Shown piece after piece: positions 10,401-25,400 of a stretch of 64,000 nt of DNA; the stretch's first letter is position 1; the number at the start of each line of letters is the position of its first letter. The position numbers and the translations under genes were made by a program. The notes beneath the pieces were generated by a model. It was not told the DNA's origin and ran no database searches. It saw only the letters and a list, made by a program, of their open reading frames with translations. This DNA comes from Euborellia annulipes. Its lineage: Eukaryota; Arthropoda; Insecta; Dermaptera; Anisolabididae. Location of the stretch: NCBI GenBank assembly GCA_023213315.1, contig JAKCPI010005104.1:154325-218324 (forward strand). The letters run 5' to 3'.

Positions 10401-13400
10401 CTCTATATATATATTACATATATACATAGGTAAGAGAAAGTAAAAAAGGTTTTTGACATTTTTGATTTTCCACTATGTCAACTTGTGGATTTGTTGCTTT
10501 GATTAAATGAAAGAATAGCAAGAAAATTTTTTTTTTATTTCAATTTAGAGAGACTTGGTTCAGATTTTGATAAAAAAGAGTGAATGCATTTATAATCTTC
10601 ACCATTTCATTGGAGCAGATTACACGTGTGGATTCTAATATAAGATTCACATTTTCCGTCTGAATCACCACACGTGGAGGCTGACTGAGACAATTAATTA
10701 ATTTTGCTCTTTGAAAGCATTCATTTTAAATTAACATTTTGTTTTAAATTTTCTCTCTCCCTATTCTGACTGCACAATACTAATTTTTACGAAATTAATT
10801 TTCATTTGTTTTTGAGGTTGGAACATTATTTTATTGTTATAATTCTACGTTAGTTAAAAATTTAAGTTCCCAAATGATATTTAAGTATATGTATACTAAA
10901 CAAAAGTCTATCCATTTAAGGTGCGAGTCTCGGGGTGCTAATTTTGGGAGATTCCAGCGGCCACAATTTTGAAGCTATCGTCCTCAAATTTTTTTTAAAT
11001 TAAATCTATTTAAAATATCTACAACTTATAGAAGCCCTTTCTTAGATTTTCGAAAAAATAAATTTTTTTTTTTAGATTAATCGCATTAAATAAAAGATAT
11101 TTTTAAAAAATTCGCTCTATATCTTATAGATAATTAAATTAGTAATCATTGTGTTAAAAAATAATAAATTTTTTACCATTAATTAATTAGCTGGAATCTT
11201 TCAAATGAAATGGAATAAATCCCTTGTTTGGGAAAAACCAACGCCATCTCTTGCCGCCTAGAGTAACTCGGTACTAAATCGTCTTCTAACGGCTTTTCGA
11301 GACGCACACCTTAATTCAGATTTATATTGTCATTACTATTTACTTAATAATAAAGAAAATGATTTCTTTACGTTCCACTCAATAAATATTTTGATCGTCA
11401 CTCGATTAATCTCTTTGGACACTTTCAGGTTTTTGTTCATCGGATGGCATCAATTTCCTATTGAATTTTGATCGGATATTATAAGAGCATATGTGTGCGT
11501 GTGGAATACCTGTTGACGTCGACGTCAGTTGACTCGAGGATGGTGCGCACGCGATCCACGTGTCCGTGTTCCACGGCGGCGAAGAGAGCTGCCAACAGAC
11601 AAAAGGAACACATCCATCAATATTGGAAGACGTTCAGGTATTTTCCTATATGTTAAACATTCGATTATTTGCTGTCTTAGTATGTAACATGATGTTCGTA
11701 CAATATTGTTAACTCCGGCTTGGTTTTTTTTTTTTTTTATTTCTAAGCAAAAAACATTTTGAAAATTTATTTTTATTAAAAAGTATTGTAATTATTAGGA
11801 AAATGAGATCTATCCAAATAAGGGTATATTCTAAACTAACGAATATTATTTCCAAGACATATGCAGCCAAAATTATTTCTTTTATTGTTACCGTTCCAGG
11901 CTGACGTTTCGGCCACTGGTCTAGGCCATCTATTTATATATAAATCCTCTCGATGTCCTATGAGCGCTCCGTTCATGCGAATGTGTGTAGCTGAAATTTT
12001 AATTTTAATTTATTCTCCGGCTCTGAAGATGGCCTAGACCAGTGGCCGAAACCTCAGCTTGGAACGGCAACAATAAAAGAAATAATTTTGAATGCATATG
12101 CCTTTGAATTATTTTTTTGGCTCCTTAATAATACTTCCAGCCACAAAGACATATCTCACAATTAAATTTATAATTTTTACTGGACGGCAGGCAACCCAGG
12201 GGTCCAGGCATTCTTATTTAAGACTAACATCTTTTGAAAAAGTAGAGATCACTCCTCAATCTAAACGTTCAGTTGTATAGTAAAATAAATAAAATAATTT
12301 TTTTTCGAAATTTCATATTTACGTATCAGAATATTTAAATTTTTGCTCATTACATTACATTACACTTTTTGTGATTTAAGAAAAATGTTTGTTTCTGGCT
12401 CAGTTCTTTGGTGTCTACGACAGTTTATTAAAAAAAAACTTTAGATAATTCTTACTTTATCTAAATTTTTTATTTTAATTTTTTTTATTATACAAATATA
12501 TTATTCCACTTTATATTCTATATCTTATTATTATAACTTTTAGGAAAATAACTTTAACTTGTTCCCTCTCACAAATAATGTAAAAATCCATAAATTATTA
12601 AAATGTTCTAGGAAAATTCAATTTATCGATAACTTTATAAATAATACTATAATTTTATCCAAAAGGTATTATCGATTTGATATTGAAAAAAAAAAATATA
12701 TATAAAAAAAAAAAAGATTGGAATTAGAGTCCGGCAAAGCTGAATGTTAATATTCAGCTTGAATGAAGTGGTTTTTTAGAAATTATTTTTCTTTCAAAAG
12801 AAAAAATATGAATGACTGAATTTTCATTATATACATTACTATTTGATGTTGAAAAATTTTAATGAAAAAAAAAAGATTCCATTTTAATGAGGTGCAAATT
12901 ACAATAAATAAATTTAATTCATAGTCAATTTTTTCATTATGTAAAATTTAATGAAAATATAAATTCCCACCCTATTATGGGACTTTGAAGCTGAAGAGAG
13001 GGAAGGGCACGGGAAGTAAAAACCCGGATTCTTCGATTTCCTAAAAAAAAGTTATGCCGGTTTAAATTGTCGATGCCTGAGAAATTTTCCTCTTATCTAT
13101 AGCCCCAATAATTTTTAATATTAATATAAAGAAAGTACACGATACCGAAAAATGTAATCAATAATTTAGGCCTTTTCAAAAAATCATCTTTATTATGATA
13201 TTATAATTTGAAATTCAATTACATATCAGAGGAAGTCCAAGAAAACCCAGAAACTAATACAAATTCTTTCCATATTCCACCTTTAGTACTATAATCTATT
13301 CGAGGAGGCTCGTGGCTAATCGGATAAGCTGCGGATTACGAATCTAAAGTTGCTATACAACTCGGGTTCAAATCCCACTTGCCATGAAAATTTTCAAACA

Positions 13401-16400
13401 TTGCCAAAGTCTCCTCCGTCTCTCTGTAATTGGAGTTAATCTCTGTTGAGAGATGAAAAAAATAATAATAATATAATATAATAATAATATTTAACAATAT
13501 GCATAAACGAATTTAGAATCCGCTCTAGCTATTCATTTATTTTATTAAAGTGGATAACTGATCTAATGTCGATAAGCTTAAAATAATTTCATAAAATTAC
13601 CCTGCTGAGTCAATACATTTTTTTACCCAGAGGCTAAATAATCTAATATTAATCTATAAACCATTTGAAATTGATTGATGATTAATTTCTATCAAACTTG
13701 ATTCAAAATTACCTTCGTTACTTGTCCAATAATATAATTAATGATCAAATTTAAATTCTTGTACGAAATATCAAAATAACAATGAAAAGAAAAAAGTTAA
13801 GGGAATTTTATTTTAAGTTTTGTCATATATTAAACATCAATTTATCTATCCTATCCCACTTCATCGTTGGCAAGGGGAGGGGAGGGGGTAAATTTCGCAG
13901 AAAATAAATGATTTCGTTGCTAAAGAATTGAATACTACTACTTCAGTACAGAAGTTAAAAAACATTATTTATAAGCTTATATAAGATAATAAAATTATTT
14001 AAGAGGTTTAGACTAGGAATGTAGTTTGTTAGTCCTAATATTTCATCATTTTTTATTATTCTGATAAAGGTTGACGTTTATTCGCTGAAAGACAATTTTT
14101 TCGACTCCTAAGCTTAGATTGAGGATAGAATTCACATATTAATTTCACATGTTTTAATTAATTAATATTTCACTGTAGTTGATTCCAATACAAGAAATGT
14201 TGGCCTAAGTTGAATAAATCATGCTTTTCTTTTTTCTTATCTTCTCTTCTAATACAATAAAAATCAATTCTAACGAGCCGTTCGCCTGAAGGTAGGCCAC
14301 CAAACTTACCGGAACAATTTTGAGAAAGAAACAATATTAATATTGTTCATTTTATTATTAATCGTTCATCAATTTTTTTTTAATTTCTCTTTCCTATTTA
14401 TATTAATATATAAAGAGAAAGTATTGCGATTATGTCAAAAATTTGATAGAAATTCCCTGTTTCCAAAGAAGCTGTTGCCGCTAATTAGTCTGTCTATGTG
14501 AGAACAAAAATCTCTAGAACGTAAGATTGGAATTTGATATTCAAGTTAGATACTACCCTGGCATCTAACAAAAAGCTTTTGAATAAAAGTAATTTACTAA
14601 TGTACTTTTTTAGTTTTTTCTAATTTTCTCAAAATCAACTCTCGAGATTTTAGATGCTCTTTAAAATATTCTTTCCGAAATTGTTTGAAGCACACTCTAC
14701 TCTTGTGCTCCATAAGAAAGATATGTTGCCACTGTAACAAAATATAGTCTAAAATATGTCTCTCTGTTTATACCCTAGTACATTTTACTTTTTGGCTTTT
14801 AATATAGCATCGGTTACTTTGATTTTTACCTGCTAGTTAGGCAGCCAAATTGACTCACCAACTCCATCAACATATTCCCTCCAAAAATGTTTGAAGCACA
14901 CTCTTCTCTTGTGCTTCATAAGAAAGATACCATTGTAGCAAAATAGAAATATTTCCCTCTGATTATAAATTTTACTTTTTGGATTTTAATATAGCATTGG
15001 TTATTTTGATTTTCGTTTTTGTTTTGAGATTGAATTTATTTTAGTTCAATATTATTTTGAGATTGTCTTCTTCTTCTTCTGTCCTCGCCATATTCCCCCG
15101 ATGCGGGGTCGGCGGACCTAACTTTCTCCCTCTAACCATATCATTCGTTTTTGTGACCGAAAATAATAGGAGAGGCCGGCCCGTCGCATGGTCTGACGCC
15201 TGTTGAAAAAAGGAAGGAAGAGACAGACATAAAAAGAACTGAAAGACTGCCTGTCCCAGCTCGGGCAGCTCGTGGTCGCCATCCACGTACCCACAGGGCC
15301 CCTGAGCGATATTTTGAGATTGTCAATTTTTTAATAGGTGAATTTAATTCTCCTATTAAAGCACAATGTTTCAACTAGAGCCAACGGTTACCAGTTTAAA
15401 ATTGTCAATTTTTATATAAAAAAAGTAAATAAATGTAAAAAAGGCGCTGAATGGCTTTGGCTACAAGCGTAAATAAATATAACATACCATATATAGACCC
15501 GTCTATACTATCGGTAATTATAAATAAATACATCTTAACACCAAAAATATCTGCTGTGACAGCACATTACCAACTTTTTAATACTTAAGTAAGAAAGTGG
15601 TGTGCTGTGGTCATCATCACACCAGATTTTATAATTTTTTATTCTATTTTCTTACACTACTATCGCATTTATATCCAATGGGATTTCTGTTCAATGCCCA
15701 CAGATTTTGACACAATTTAATATACATGTATAGTTTTTGCTTGGTCTAAAATTAAGCCTATTACAAAAAAAAGGGACTTTCAAATTTTTATTTTTAAGTT
15801 TAGGTAAATACGCTTTAGCTAGACTCTCTTATCCCAGCCAGATAAATGCTTTTGTTTCGCTTATACTTGACTTTAATTTCTTTATATGTATAAATTAGTC
15901 TATTATGGTAAATTTTAATTAAATTTATGAATATCCCCCAAACACTAATGCATTCAGGATATAGTGTTCATATTTACTATCAGGTTGCCGCTTCACTAAT
16001 TAAGTTTCAGCACGGTTAATTTCAAAACCAACAAAGTACATCGTTTGTTTCCCTCCAAGTTTGTTAGGTAGTTAGTTTACTAGAAAATTAGACAGGGAAA
16101 TTCTGCCACTTAGGTGTTTTAATCCGAAATAATATGATGAAATAAAATATCCTATTCACGACATTTCTCTCTCTCTTTTTCAATTTACATTCCATTTGAA
16201 TTTAGGCGATTAAGAGGAATAGACTGTTTCTTAATTAATGAATCCTTCAAGCAAATGAATTAAGTATAAATAAGCTTAGTATAGAAGTTTTCGTGGAAAT
16301 ATTTTCGTTGCATACCGTGTAGGTGGATGTTGATCCGGGCAAGTTTGTCCAACTTCTTGCGCGCGTTTTTGCCAAGATTCAAGCCGTCAACGAGGAACTC

Positions 16401-19400
16401 CATGCCGTCATGCCGCTCTACAGGGTGCAACAAAAGCATGCCACAAAAAATAAATAAAAATATTCTAATTTAAGCTTAATTACATGCAATGAAAGAAGAA
16501 AAAAAAATAGAGAGCTTGGTAGTTTAAAAGCACAACTGTTTTTGATGATCACAACTAAAACACGTTGACATTTCCGAACTACTTTTTTTTTCAGCTGGCT
16601 TGTATCTTGTTTTGTTAATTAGAAAATCGACTAATAGGGTAGCAATGAGGGTTGATTAATCACTTATCATAGCTGTTAAATTTCCAAAATTCTTCTTTGG
16701 AAAATATGCTGAAGATTCTAGAATCAGGCATTAAATAACGAATTGTCTCAATTGACTCATCAATACACTGGCCTAAATTTTAATAAGTACCTGGATTTAG
16801 GTTTAGTTAACTCAGGACATGACAGAGGGGATCAGCACCTCTGTCAAAAAGAAAAACTCGTTCACCCAACATTTCGATCTTTTGGATCATCATATTATTT
16901 ATCTTAAGGGTCTTTTCAATTTAGATCTTTTACGCCTCACAGATTACTACTACACAATGTAATCAAAAACAAAAATTCTTTTTCAGCATCTGGCGCCATT
17001 AATTGGATTCAATATAGTCTAGAAAAATTTCATCTCTTGGAACGGGAACGAACCCCTGACCACTAGCACATATCTATACCACTATGCTTAAGCCCAGGGC
17101 CTACGATGGTAATTTAAAATATATGCTTACATGTTTAATACAAAGAAGCAAACAAATGATAACACCCTAGCGTCAAATAAAATCTATACAGACTGTGGGA
17201 AAGATTTTAGTGATATAGGTGTTGATACGACCCTTCTATCCGGAGTGTTTTTCACATTATTATAACAAAGATTTTAACTCGGATATTATTAACAATAAGG
17301 TTTATTGTTTGTATTCTAAACAACAAATTTATATAGTTACCTTCGTGGACTTCGCCCCCCCCCCTGAATTATATAAATGCAAAGAATACATAGATATTTC
17401 TCTCTACATTTCCTGTGTGAGAAATCGTAACTTTAGGAATTAATAACTCAAAAAGTTATAGGAATTTCGGGAAAAAAAATAATTTTCCTGTAATCCCTAG
17501 AAGGTCCTCTTTAAGTATAAAAAATTTGGTTTCAAAATTCTAACCGGAAGTTACCCAAATAGAGCTTGACAGACAGACGGACTGACTAACAGACGGACAT
17601 TAGCGAATTATATACTGTATATAGATTAAGCCGATGTCTGACTTTTGCTTTTTTGGCCAATTATTAAAAAAAATTGTGATCTAATGAATTTAAAAAGATT
17701 AAAATATAATTTAATTAAAGCACAGAAAAAATGAAAAATAACTTAAAATATGAAGTCAAAAAAATTAGATCCCTTTAGTGGCTCAACGAATTAAATTAAA
17801 AAAATATCATTTAATAATTATTCAATAAATTCTTAATAGACTGGAATGGCAGTTCAGAATAAATTAAATAAAAAAAAAAAAACTCTTTTATTTAATTTTC
17901 TTTAATTGTCGATGTTTCGTTTTTAATATAATTTATATGTCTATAGAGATACACTCTTCTGTATTTGTTTGAAAATTAATTTGAAGTAAAAAGAAAGTAA
18001 TATATCACCCAAATTGTTCTGAATAATACGAAAAATATCAATACTTTAATATATCATTTATAAATTTATTTACATTAAATCATCAATATTTTAGATTATT
18101 TTTTTGGTATTTATAATTATAATAATTTTAAATAGGCTTATATAAACAATATTTATTTTTATAAGATTTTCCTTTAATTTTAATGATAGAAAACGATCTC
18201 TTGGCAACTTTTTTCTTATAAACAGTTAATTTATAATACTTATCTTTCTTGACGTTTTCTCTTTTTTGTCTTTTTGAAAGATGAGGATGCATTTAGTGAT
18301 AGAAAAGAGGAAAACCATTTATTTTAGAAACGTTAGTGGATTATACTATTAATAGCGTATCTCGAAAATTTTTGTGACTTGATAAAAAATGATTAAATAA
18401 TGTGTGCTCTTTTTTTTCCTTTCTAAAACGGTATTAGCTAACAATTTTAATCTTGAGGGTTGTAATGGTTTTATAAGGGACACATTTTTTGCTTTCATTA
18501 GACAATCTCATTAAATACTTCTGTATTTTTTTTTTCTAAAACACGAAAATTCTTTTTTTTTTTAATAAAAAGGAAAAATTTAAGAAAAAAGATCATTAAT
18601 CTTAATGTATGACAGGGAAATCTTTTTTGTGATGAAATTATGATGCAATTTTTTTTTACTTGTTTTAGTATAGTTTTTTTTATAAAATATATTTTGATTT
18701 ATTTTTAGAAAGTAGGATTTTGAGTATATGATTACTTTCCCATATTTGTCTTTAAATTTGTCTTGATTAATTAAAAAGGTATTTTTCGACATCTAAGGCC
18801 ATTTAGACAAGGGCGGTCCCAGAGGGGGGGTCGGGGGTGGACCCCCAAAATCTTTTTTTTTAACACACACTTTTTCCCACTCACTCTCCCATTCACACAA
18901 TCTTTTCGGCAACTAGCCATTTAAGACTTAAACGATACTCATATTTGATTAATATATATTTATTGGGGTCCAGGCCCATTTATTTATACTATAAACAAAA
19001 AAAAAAACAGTGACCCCCCCCAAAATGTAAGGCTAGGACGCCATTGATTTAGACCCCATTCCTATTTATTACAAATGATTTGTAGTCAATTCAAAAGAAA
19101 TACATTTTTCTCGATTGGGACGGGAAGCGAACCCGGGACCCCAGCCATGAGAAGCTAATGTCTTCTCGCTGAGTCACGAGTCACGGGCAAATTAAAAATT
19201 TGATAGTACAGAAAATACACTATAAATGATGTGGCACATTATTTTTCAATTATTTACTTTTAATTAAATTGGTTTAAAATCTTCAGTACAGAAATTTGAT
19301 AATTTTCATAAAAATATTTTTGAACATTTATTTATTTAAAAGGATTGTTGGTATTAGGCCAAATTTTAGAACATCAAAAGGATAATTCTCTTGCAAATGG

Positions 19401-22400
19401 CAACCATAAATATTTGCACATTCTCGTTTTGGGAAGAAGCCTACTAGTTAGGCAGCCCACTTGACACTCTACTACATATGCAGTGCAGTCAGTGTCTGTG
19501 TCAACTTCCCTGAGTTTGAGTTCTGTGGGTCTTTTATTATATCGCATGGCATTTTTATCAATTAATTTGATCTCAAATTAATTAGTGATGAGTCATTTTG
19601 GTTGCCTAACTAGCAGGCATCTTTCAGAAACGAGGATGTGCAAATCGCCAAGATAATTGAAAAATTAGCAAGTCATATTAGTTGTCTATCTTCTAGGAAA
19701 TAAAATTATAGTTTAAATATAAATATGCTGTTTCTAAATTTTCCATAATAATTTGATCTGGAAAATTTCAGTTAAGTGAACAACAATATTTGGGCTATAG
19801 GAAGAGATATATTAAAGAAATCATTTAAAAAATTCACTTTTTTACTAAAAACCATAGTCTAACTTGGAATATACAAAAAATCATTTTTTTTTCTCAAAAA
19901 GTAAAATAATAATCGACGATTTCGAAACGTCAGAATTAATTTAATATATCAATTATTAAATCTTTGCAATATGAAAAATTAAAAAAACGCATTGTAAGAA
20001 AAAAATCTAGCTTAAATGAACTATTTAAAGACAAAAAAAAAAAAACAAAAAAAAAAAAACGACAGACTATTCATTTAACATCATATAGCATGCAGATCTT
20101 GCAGTGTTAATAAAATCATGACATTTTCAGCTCCAAAATAAATTTTTACTTGAAAATTTAAAAAGTTGACAAATAGGCCTACTCAAAATAAAACATGCAT
20201 ATATTTTATTTATTAGAGCAAATTTTAAAGGGTTTAAGTATTCTAATAAGATTTATGCTATTTGTCATCATTTCATTTAAAACACTCTTTCTCTATTCTC
20301 TAAAAAGAGACGTTAAAATTTAAAATAAACAAATAGGTGTTAAAAAGTAATGTAAAAACAATCAGCGTTAAAAAATGCTATTCAAAATCACTTCCTTGCC
20401 TCAAATAGCTATTCTGTAAACAAAACATTTAAAGCCAAAGCGTTAACATTTAGTAAATAGTGTTAAAAATTAATGCCATGTCTAGGGGTGCCTTTAATAT
20501 TTTAACGTCGTATTTAAATTAAAAATGACGTCCTTAACCTAAAAAGTAAGGTTATGATTTTGATAGCTTTGAAATAAAAGCAAAATGTTAAAGTCACTGT
20601 TAAAACTTTGTTTGGAGAATAGCATTTTTTTAACGCTGATTGTTTTTACTTTACCTTTTAACACCCATTTGTTTATTTTAAATTTTAACGTCTGTTTTTA
20701 GAGAATAGACCTGTTTATGTTCTGAAGATAGCTTTATTTTATTAATTTGAAAATATATGCACCCTTATGTGATGTAAAATAAATGAAATCTTTTTTTCTT
20801 GAAATATTCACGACAATTAAGAGAATCTTATAAACGCAATTTACTCTTTAGATTCAATTTTCTAATTAACAAAGTGATTTATATCTATAATATTGTATGT
20901 TGCAATATATCCAATATATACCAGCCCAGATTCATCCAATTTTGTTCGAATCCTAATAAGGGGTAACTTTTAGTCACGCAACGATTTCTCTCTCCTTCTC
21001 TCAACCTCTGACCTACAATATTTTACTTCTTATCAAAAGAAAAAAAAATCAATCACTTCTTAATATATATTTTAATACTAACAAAATTTTCCAATTTTCT
21101 ATTGATCAAATCAAATGAGCATTTTATTACCAAATGTATACAAAACAGGGATTTATAATAATTGTTGAATTGTATTTGAATACAAAATATTTAATTCGAT
21201 ATTAAGTGGATTAAAATCATATTATTATTATTATTTTTTTTTTAATTTTATTCATTGGTACTTGACTCAGATAATTCAATTTCTATGCTTTACAGTTTCA
21301 GGATGAAAAATATATTGTTGTTTATAATATTGGCTAGGCACTAGTACAAAGAGTTTTTATTTTAAAGAGGATTGATCAAATTAGATTAATAAAATTGGGT
21401 TTTAGTTCTGAATTGATTCGGCAGCTATTCATTCAATTACCCATCATGCCCTCGGGGTTTAGCGTAGAGGTTAGCGTGCTAACCTCGTATACCTAAAGTC
21501 GCGGGTTCGGACCCCAGGCAGTCCGATGATTTTATTTAAGTCATTTGGCTACCAAATGGCTTAAATAAGAATGCCCCCAAATAAATATATATTATTAAAT
21601 ACCGTAACGGTTATCGTAAAAGTCTTAAATGGCCTAAGTTGCCGAAAAGACTGTGTGAGATGAGAAAAAAGTGAGTGTTAAAAAAAAAAAAAAAATTTTT
21701 TAAATGGATTAGTGCAATTAAAATTTGAATGTTTTGAACTGGAAGATTTATTGCAGTTTTTGACCAAGGTATTATAGGTCTGTTTTTAATAATAATAACA
21801 ATAATAAAAATATCTTTTTTTATTATTAAAAACAGACCTATAATACCTTGGTCAAAAACTGCAATAAATCTTCCAGTTCAAAACATTCAAAAAAAAAATT
21901 ACCCATCATCTATGTTTAAATGTCTTTATGGATTTTTTTGTACCTATTAGACCAAGTGATAAAGCAATTAAGCAACTCATTTCCTGACACATTTGCTTGC
22001 AGTTTTATATTTATTTTTATAAAATCAACTAACTTCTTTATTTCATTTTCTATATGGATGTTCACTCCGTAATAAATTTCTGACCAAATAATAATCCTAT
22101 CAAATTCAGATATCTTTGACCACAACTCTTCCGCCAGAATTCCCAATTTTCAACGATCTCTTTATGAATCCTAAATTTGATACAGTAGTTTATTAGCTCT
22201 TTTAAATTCCATTTATTTTCTCGATTTATCACTCATAGGGTATTTATTAAAAAGATGTTTATTTATTTAAAAAGGATATTGTCATTAGAGCCAAACCATT
22301 TTTACCACCGATATTCTGGTACAAATTTCTCTTTTATACCAGAGAATGAAGATACATATGCATTCGTTGATTTTCATATATATGAATATTTAAAACACAC

Positions 22401-25400
22401 AATTTTACAATATCTCAATCATTATTAAATATCTTAGATGGACATTGAGCAAAAAAATTGCATCCATTATTCAGACCAGATATAAATAAGATGTGGTTTT
22501 GTTTGTATTATTGCAATATTTTTCAAAAAAAAAAAAAAAATACTGGAAACCATGTATTCTAAACAATAATTGTTCTTTATAAATAAGAAATTATATATAA
22601 TATTTAAGATATTATATACATCGCGTAGGTAAGCCGCGAAACGGAGATTTATATAATTAGATATTACTTCATGTACCCGAAAAAGATATAAGGGTGTGCC
22701 GCCGGGAGTTGAACCACGGATCCACCGATTTGCCTCAGTGATGAAGTAATATTAATTATATAAATAATTGTTCTGATGATGGTGGTGACTAGCGACCGAA
22801 ACATCGACAATTTAAAGTATTTTATTTAATCTTTTGGCTGCTGAGTCCTTAAAAAAAAACTAACAATAAATTGAATTAAATTCGAAATAAATTAATTATT
22901 TTATACACAAATAAAATCTATCATCATTAATAAATTTTAGCTTTTAAATTAAAAACTTAAAATTAAGTGCTTTTTCCAAGACAAATTTTAAACTTGATTA
23001 CAAATTTTCTTAATCTTTTAAGTGATGGATTTGTTTTTAACGAATACAAAGTTTTACTAGTAAAGTAATTGATTAAAATTCGACATCTAAAGGCCATTTG
23101 GTGATTTAATATTTTTCTTATTCAATTATAAAACTACAGTATATAAACAAATTTTGCTATCTGAATTTAATACAAGTTGTAAAAAAAGAAAAGGAAAAAT
23201 ACACAATTTCTAAAAGTAAAAACTTATTATTATTATATTTCGATCATTTAAATATACATATATAGCCTATATATACTGTATATATATCTATTTTTTACCT
23301 GATGGCAATCCAGCCAGTTTTAACATTATACAAATACATTTATACAAAGATAAACAGAATACAAAAATTTATTATATTTAATTTAATTAATTTTTACTTT
23401 TAGTATTGTTACAGTTTTCATTTTTTTTTTTTTACAACATTTATTAAATTGTAAAATTTAAAAATAATAAAAAAAAAATAATAAATTTAAAAATAATAAT
23501 AATTTAATATAATAATTTGTCCTGATGAAGAGTGCGATCGGCACTCGAAACGTCGACAAAAAATAGATTTTTGTTTTATTTTTCGCCTTGGCTGCCCTTG
23601 TAACGCATCCTCATATTTAATAATAAAGGTTTTGATAAAATTGTAAATTTTTTAAACACATTTTATTTGAAGTTGTTATAATTTTTACAAACAGAAACTT
23701 TCTCCTTCCCACCCAAAACATCCAATGATTCGTTTAATATATCATTTTTAAACAAACACAGAGATCTCTCCTTCTTTTCTTATTCATATTGTCATATTGC
23801 AATATGAAACAAACAAGATAACAAAACCAAACTTGACATTGATGCCTTATTGATTCAGTTGAGAAACTGAAAATGTTTTTGTTAAAATTGATCCTTGGGG
23901 ATTGTTTACCTGTTTACCTATAACATCTTATTTTTTCTTTTTCCTTTGTTTATTACATATTGTATCTAACTTCTCATGAGAATAGGAAAAAAAAAATATT
24001 TTTCCATTATAAAAATTAAGTCCGCGCTAAAGCATTATGTAGCTTATAATTAGAAATTTTTTTATTTTTTATTTGATTTGATTTGAGAATTTCAAAAAAT
24101 TATTATGAAAATGAATGTAATAAAAAGATTACATACTTTAAACATTACTGATTGAACCATCTAATGCCAAATGAAAAAAAAAATTTGTATACTTTTTTAA
24201 CTTAGAGCTTGATGATGGTACCAAAATAGAACCGAAATGTTTCTTTTAATTCGAGCAAAACATGAAAGAACTTATTTTTATTTATTTTTTTTGTTTTCCT
24301 TCAATATCTAAATCTTATCGTTACTTTGCTGGAAAATTTTATCGTGCACAAGATTTTTTTAATTATATCATTTTAATTCTATTTTTTTTTTCTTTGAAGA
24401 TTTGAGAATACATTGACAGAATTTATTTCTTCTCAAATGTTTTGTCTTTAGGATTTATATTCGATTTGCTCATTTAGTTTTCACACTAGAATGACTTCCG
24501 GTTGTGAATAGTAGACCATTAATTTGATGTCAAGGGTCGCAATTAGACACCATTTTCCATATATCACCCTCCATCCAATCAGCCAATGAATTACACGCAA
24601 CAAGAGCCAGAGGCCAATCAGATGTGTCGCCGGGATGCCAGATGACTCTGGTGCAAATCGGGAAATTACGGTTTGATAATGAGATGATATACAGAGTAGG
24701 TCAAAAATTTAGGCTTGTTTAATTTTTGTATTTGTGAAATTTCATTGTCATTTTGATTTAAAATCTGCTTCGTTGTTATTTTTTTTATGCGTTGTAGTCA
24801 AAAGAGGGCACGCTTCTCGTTATACCTTACAGCAGGCGCTCATGTTGACCGTTTGTTATATATAAAACACCTGTTCCTTGAAACAGGTGGAATTCATTTC
24901 CTTTTGGTTCTTTTAATATCAGTTTGAAAAAAAAAATCTATCAAATTAAAATTTATTATTTAAAACGGTTTCTGACCTGAGGCGGAAACTTCTACAATTA
25001 TTTTCTATTTTTTTTTTTTTTATTGTTCTAAATTAGTAGTAATGTGTGCATTTAAATTTAATTCAAAAATAAAACTCAAATTATACAGAAAATTTATTTT
25101 ATTCAAATAAATTTAATACGATTATTGTTCTTGAATAATTTGTTTATATAGGCCCTCGGGGCTTGGTGTAGAGGTTAGCGTGCTAAATGCCTGGACCCCA
25201 TATATGTATTTTAAATCAATAACAGTTATCGAGGGGGGGGGGGGGGGGAAATTTCATTAGCATAATTATTTTTCCTATGACCATCATTTAAGAAAGACGC
25301 AACCTTTTACAATTACACCGTAGGCTATAATAATTTAAATGTATGCCCGTGTATAACCCTGTGTGTCCCTATGCAGATCTACCATTAATTCAGATTAGGG

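Noticed and set aside
15041..15374. GC-rich frames resembling exons.
   Set aside because: The same sequence end recurs at 48392-48440, so this is an interspersed repeat.
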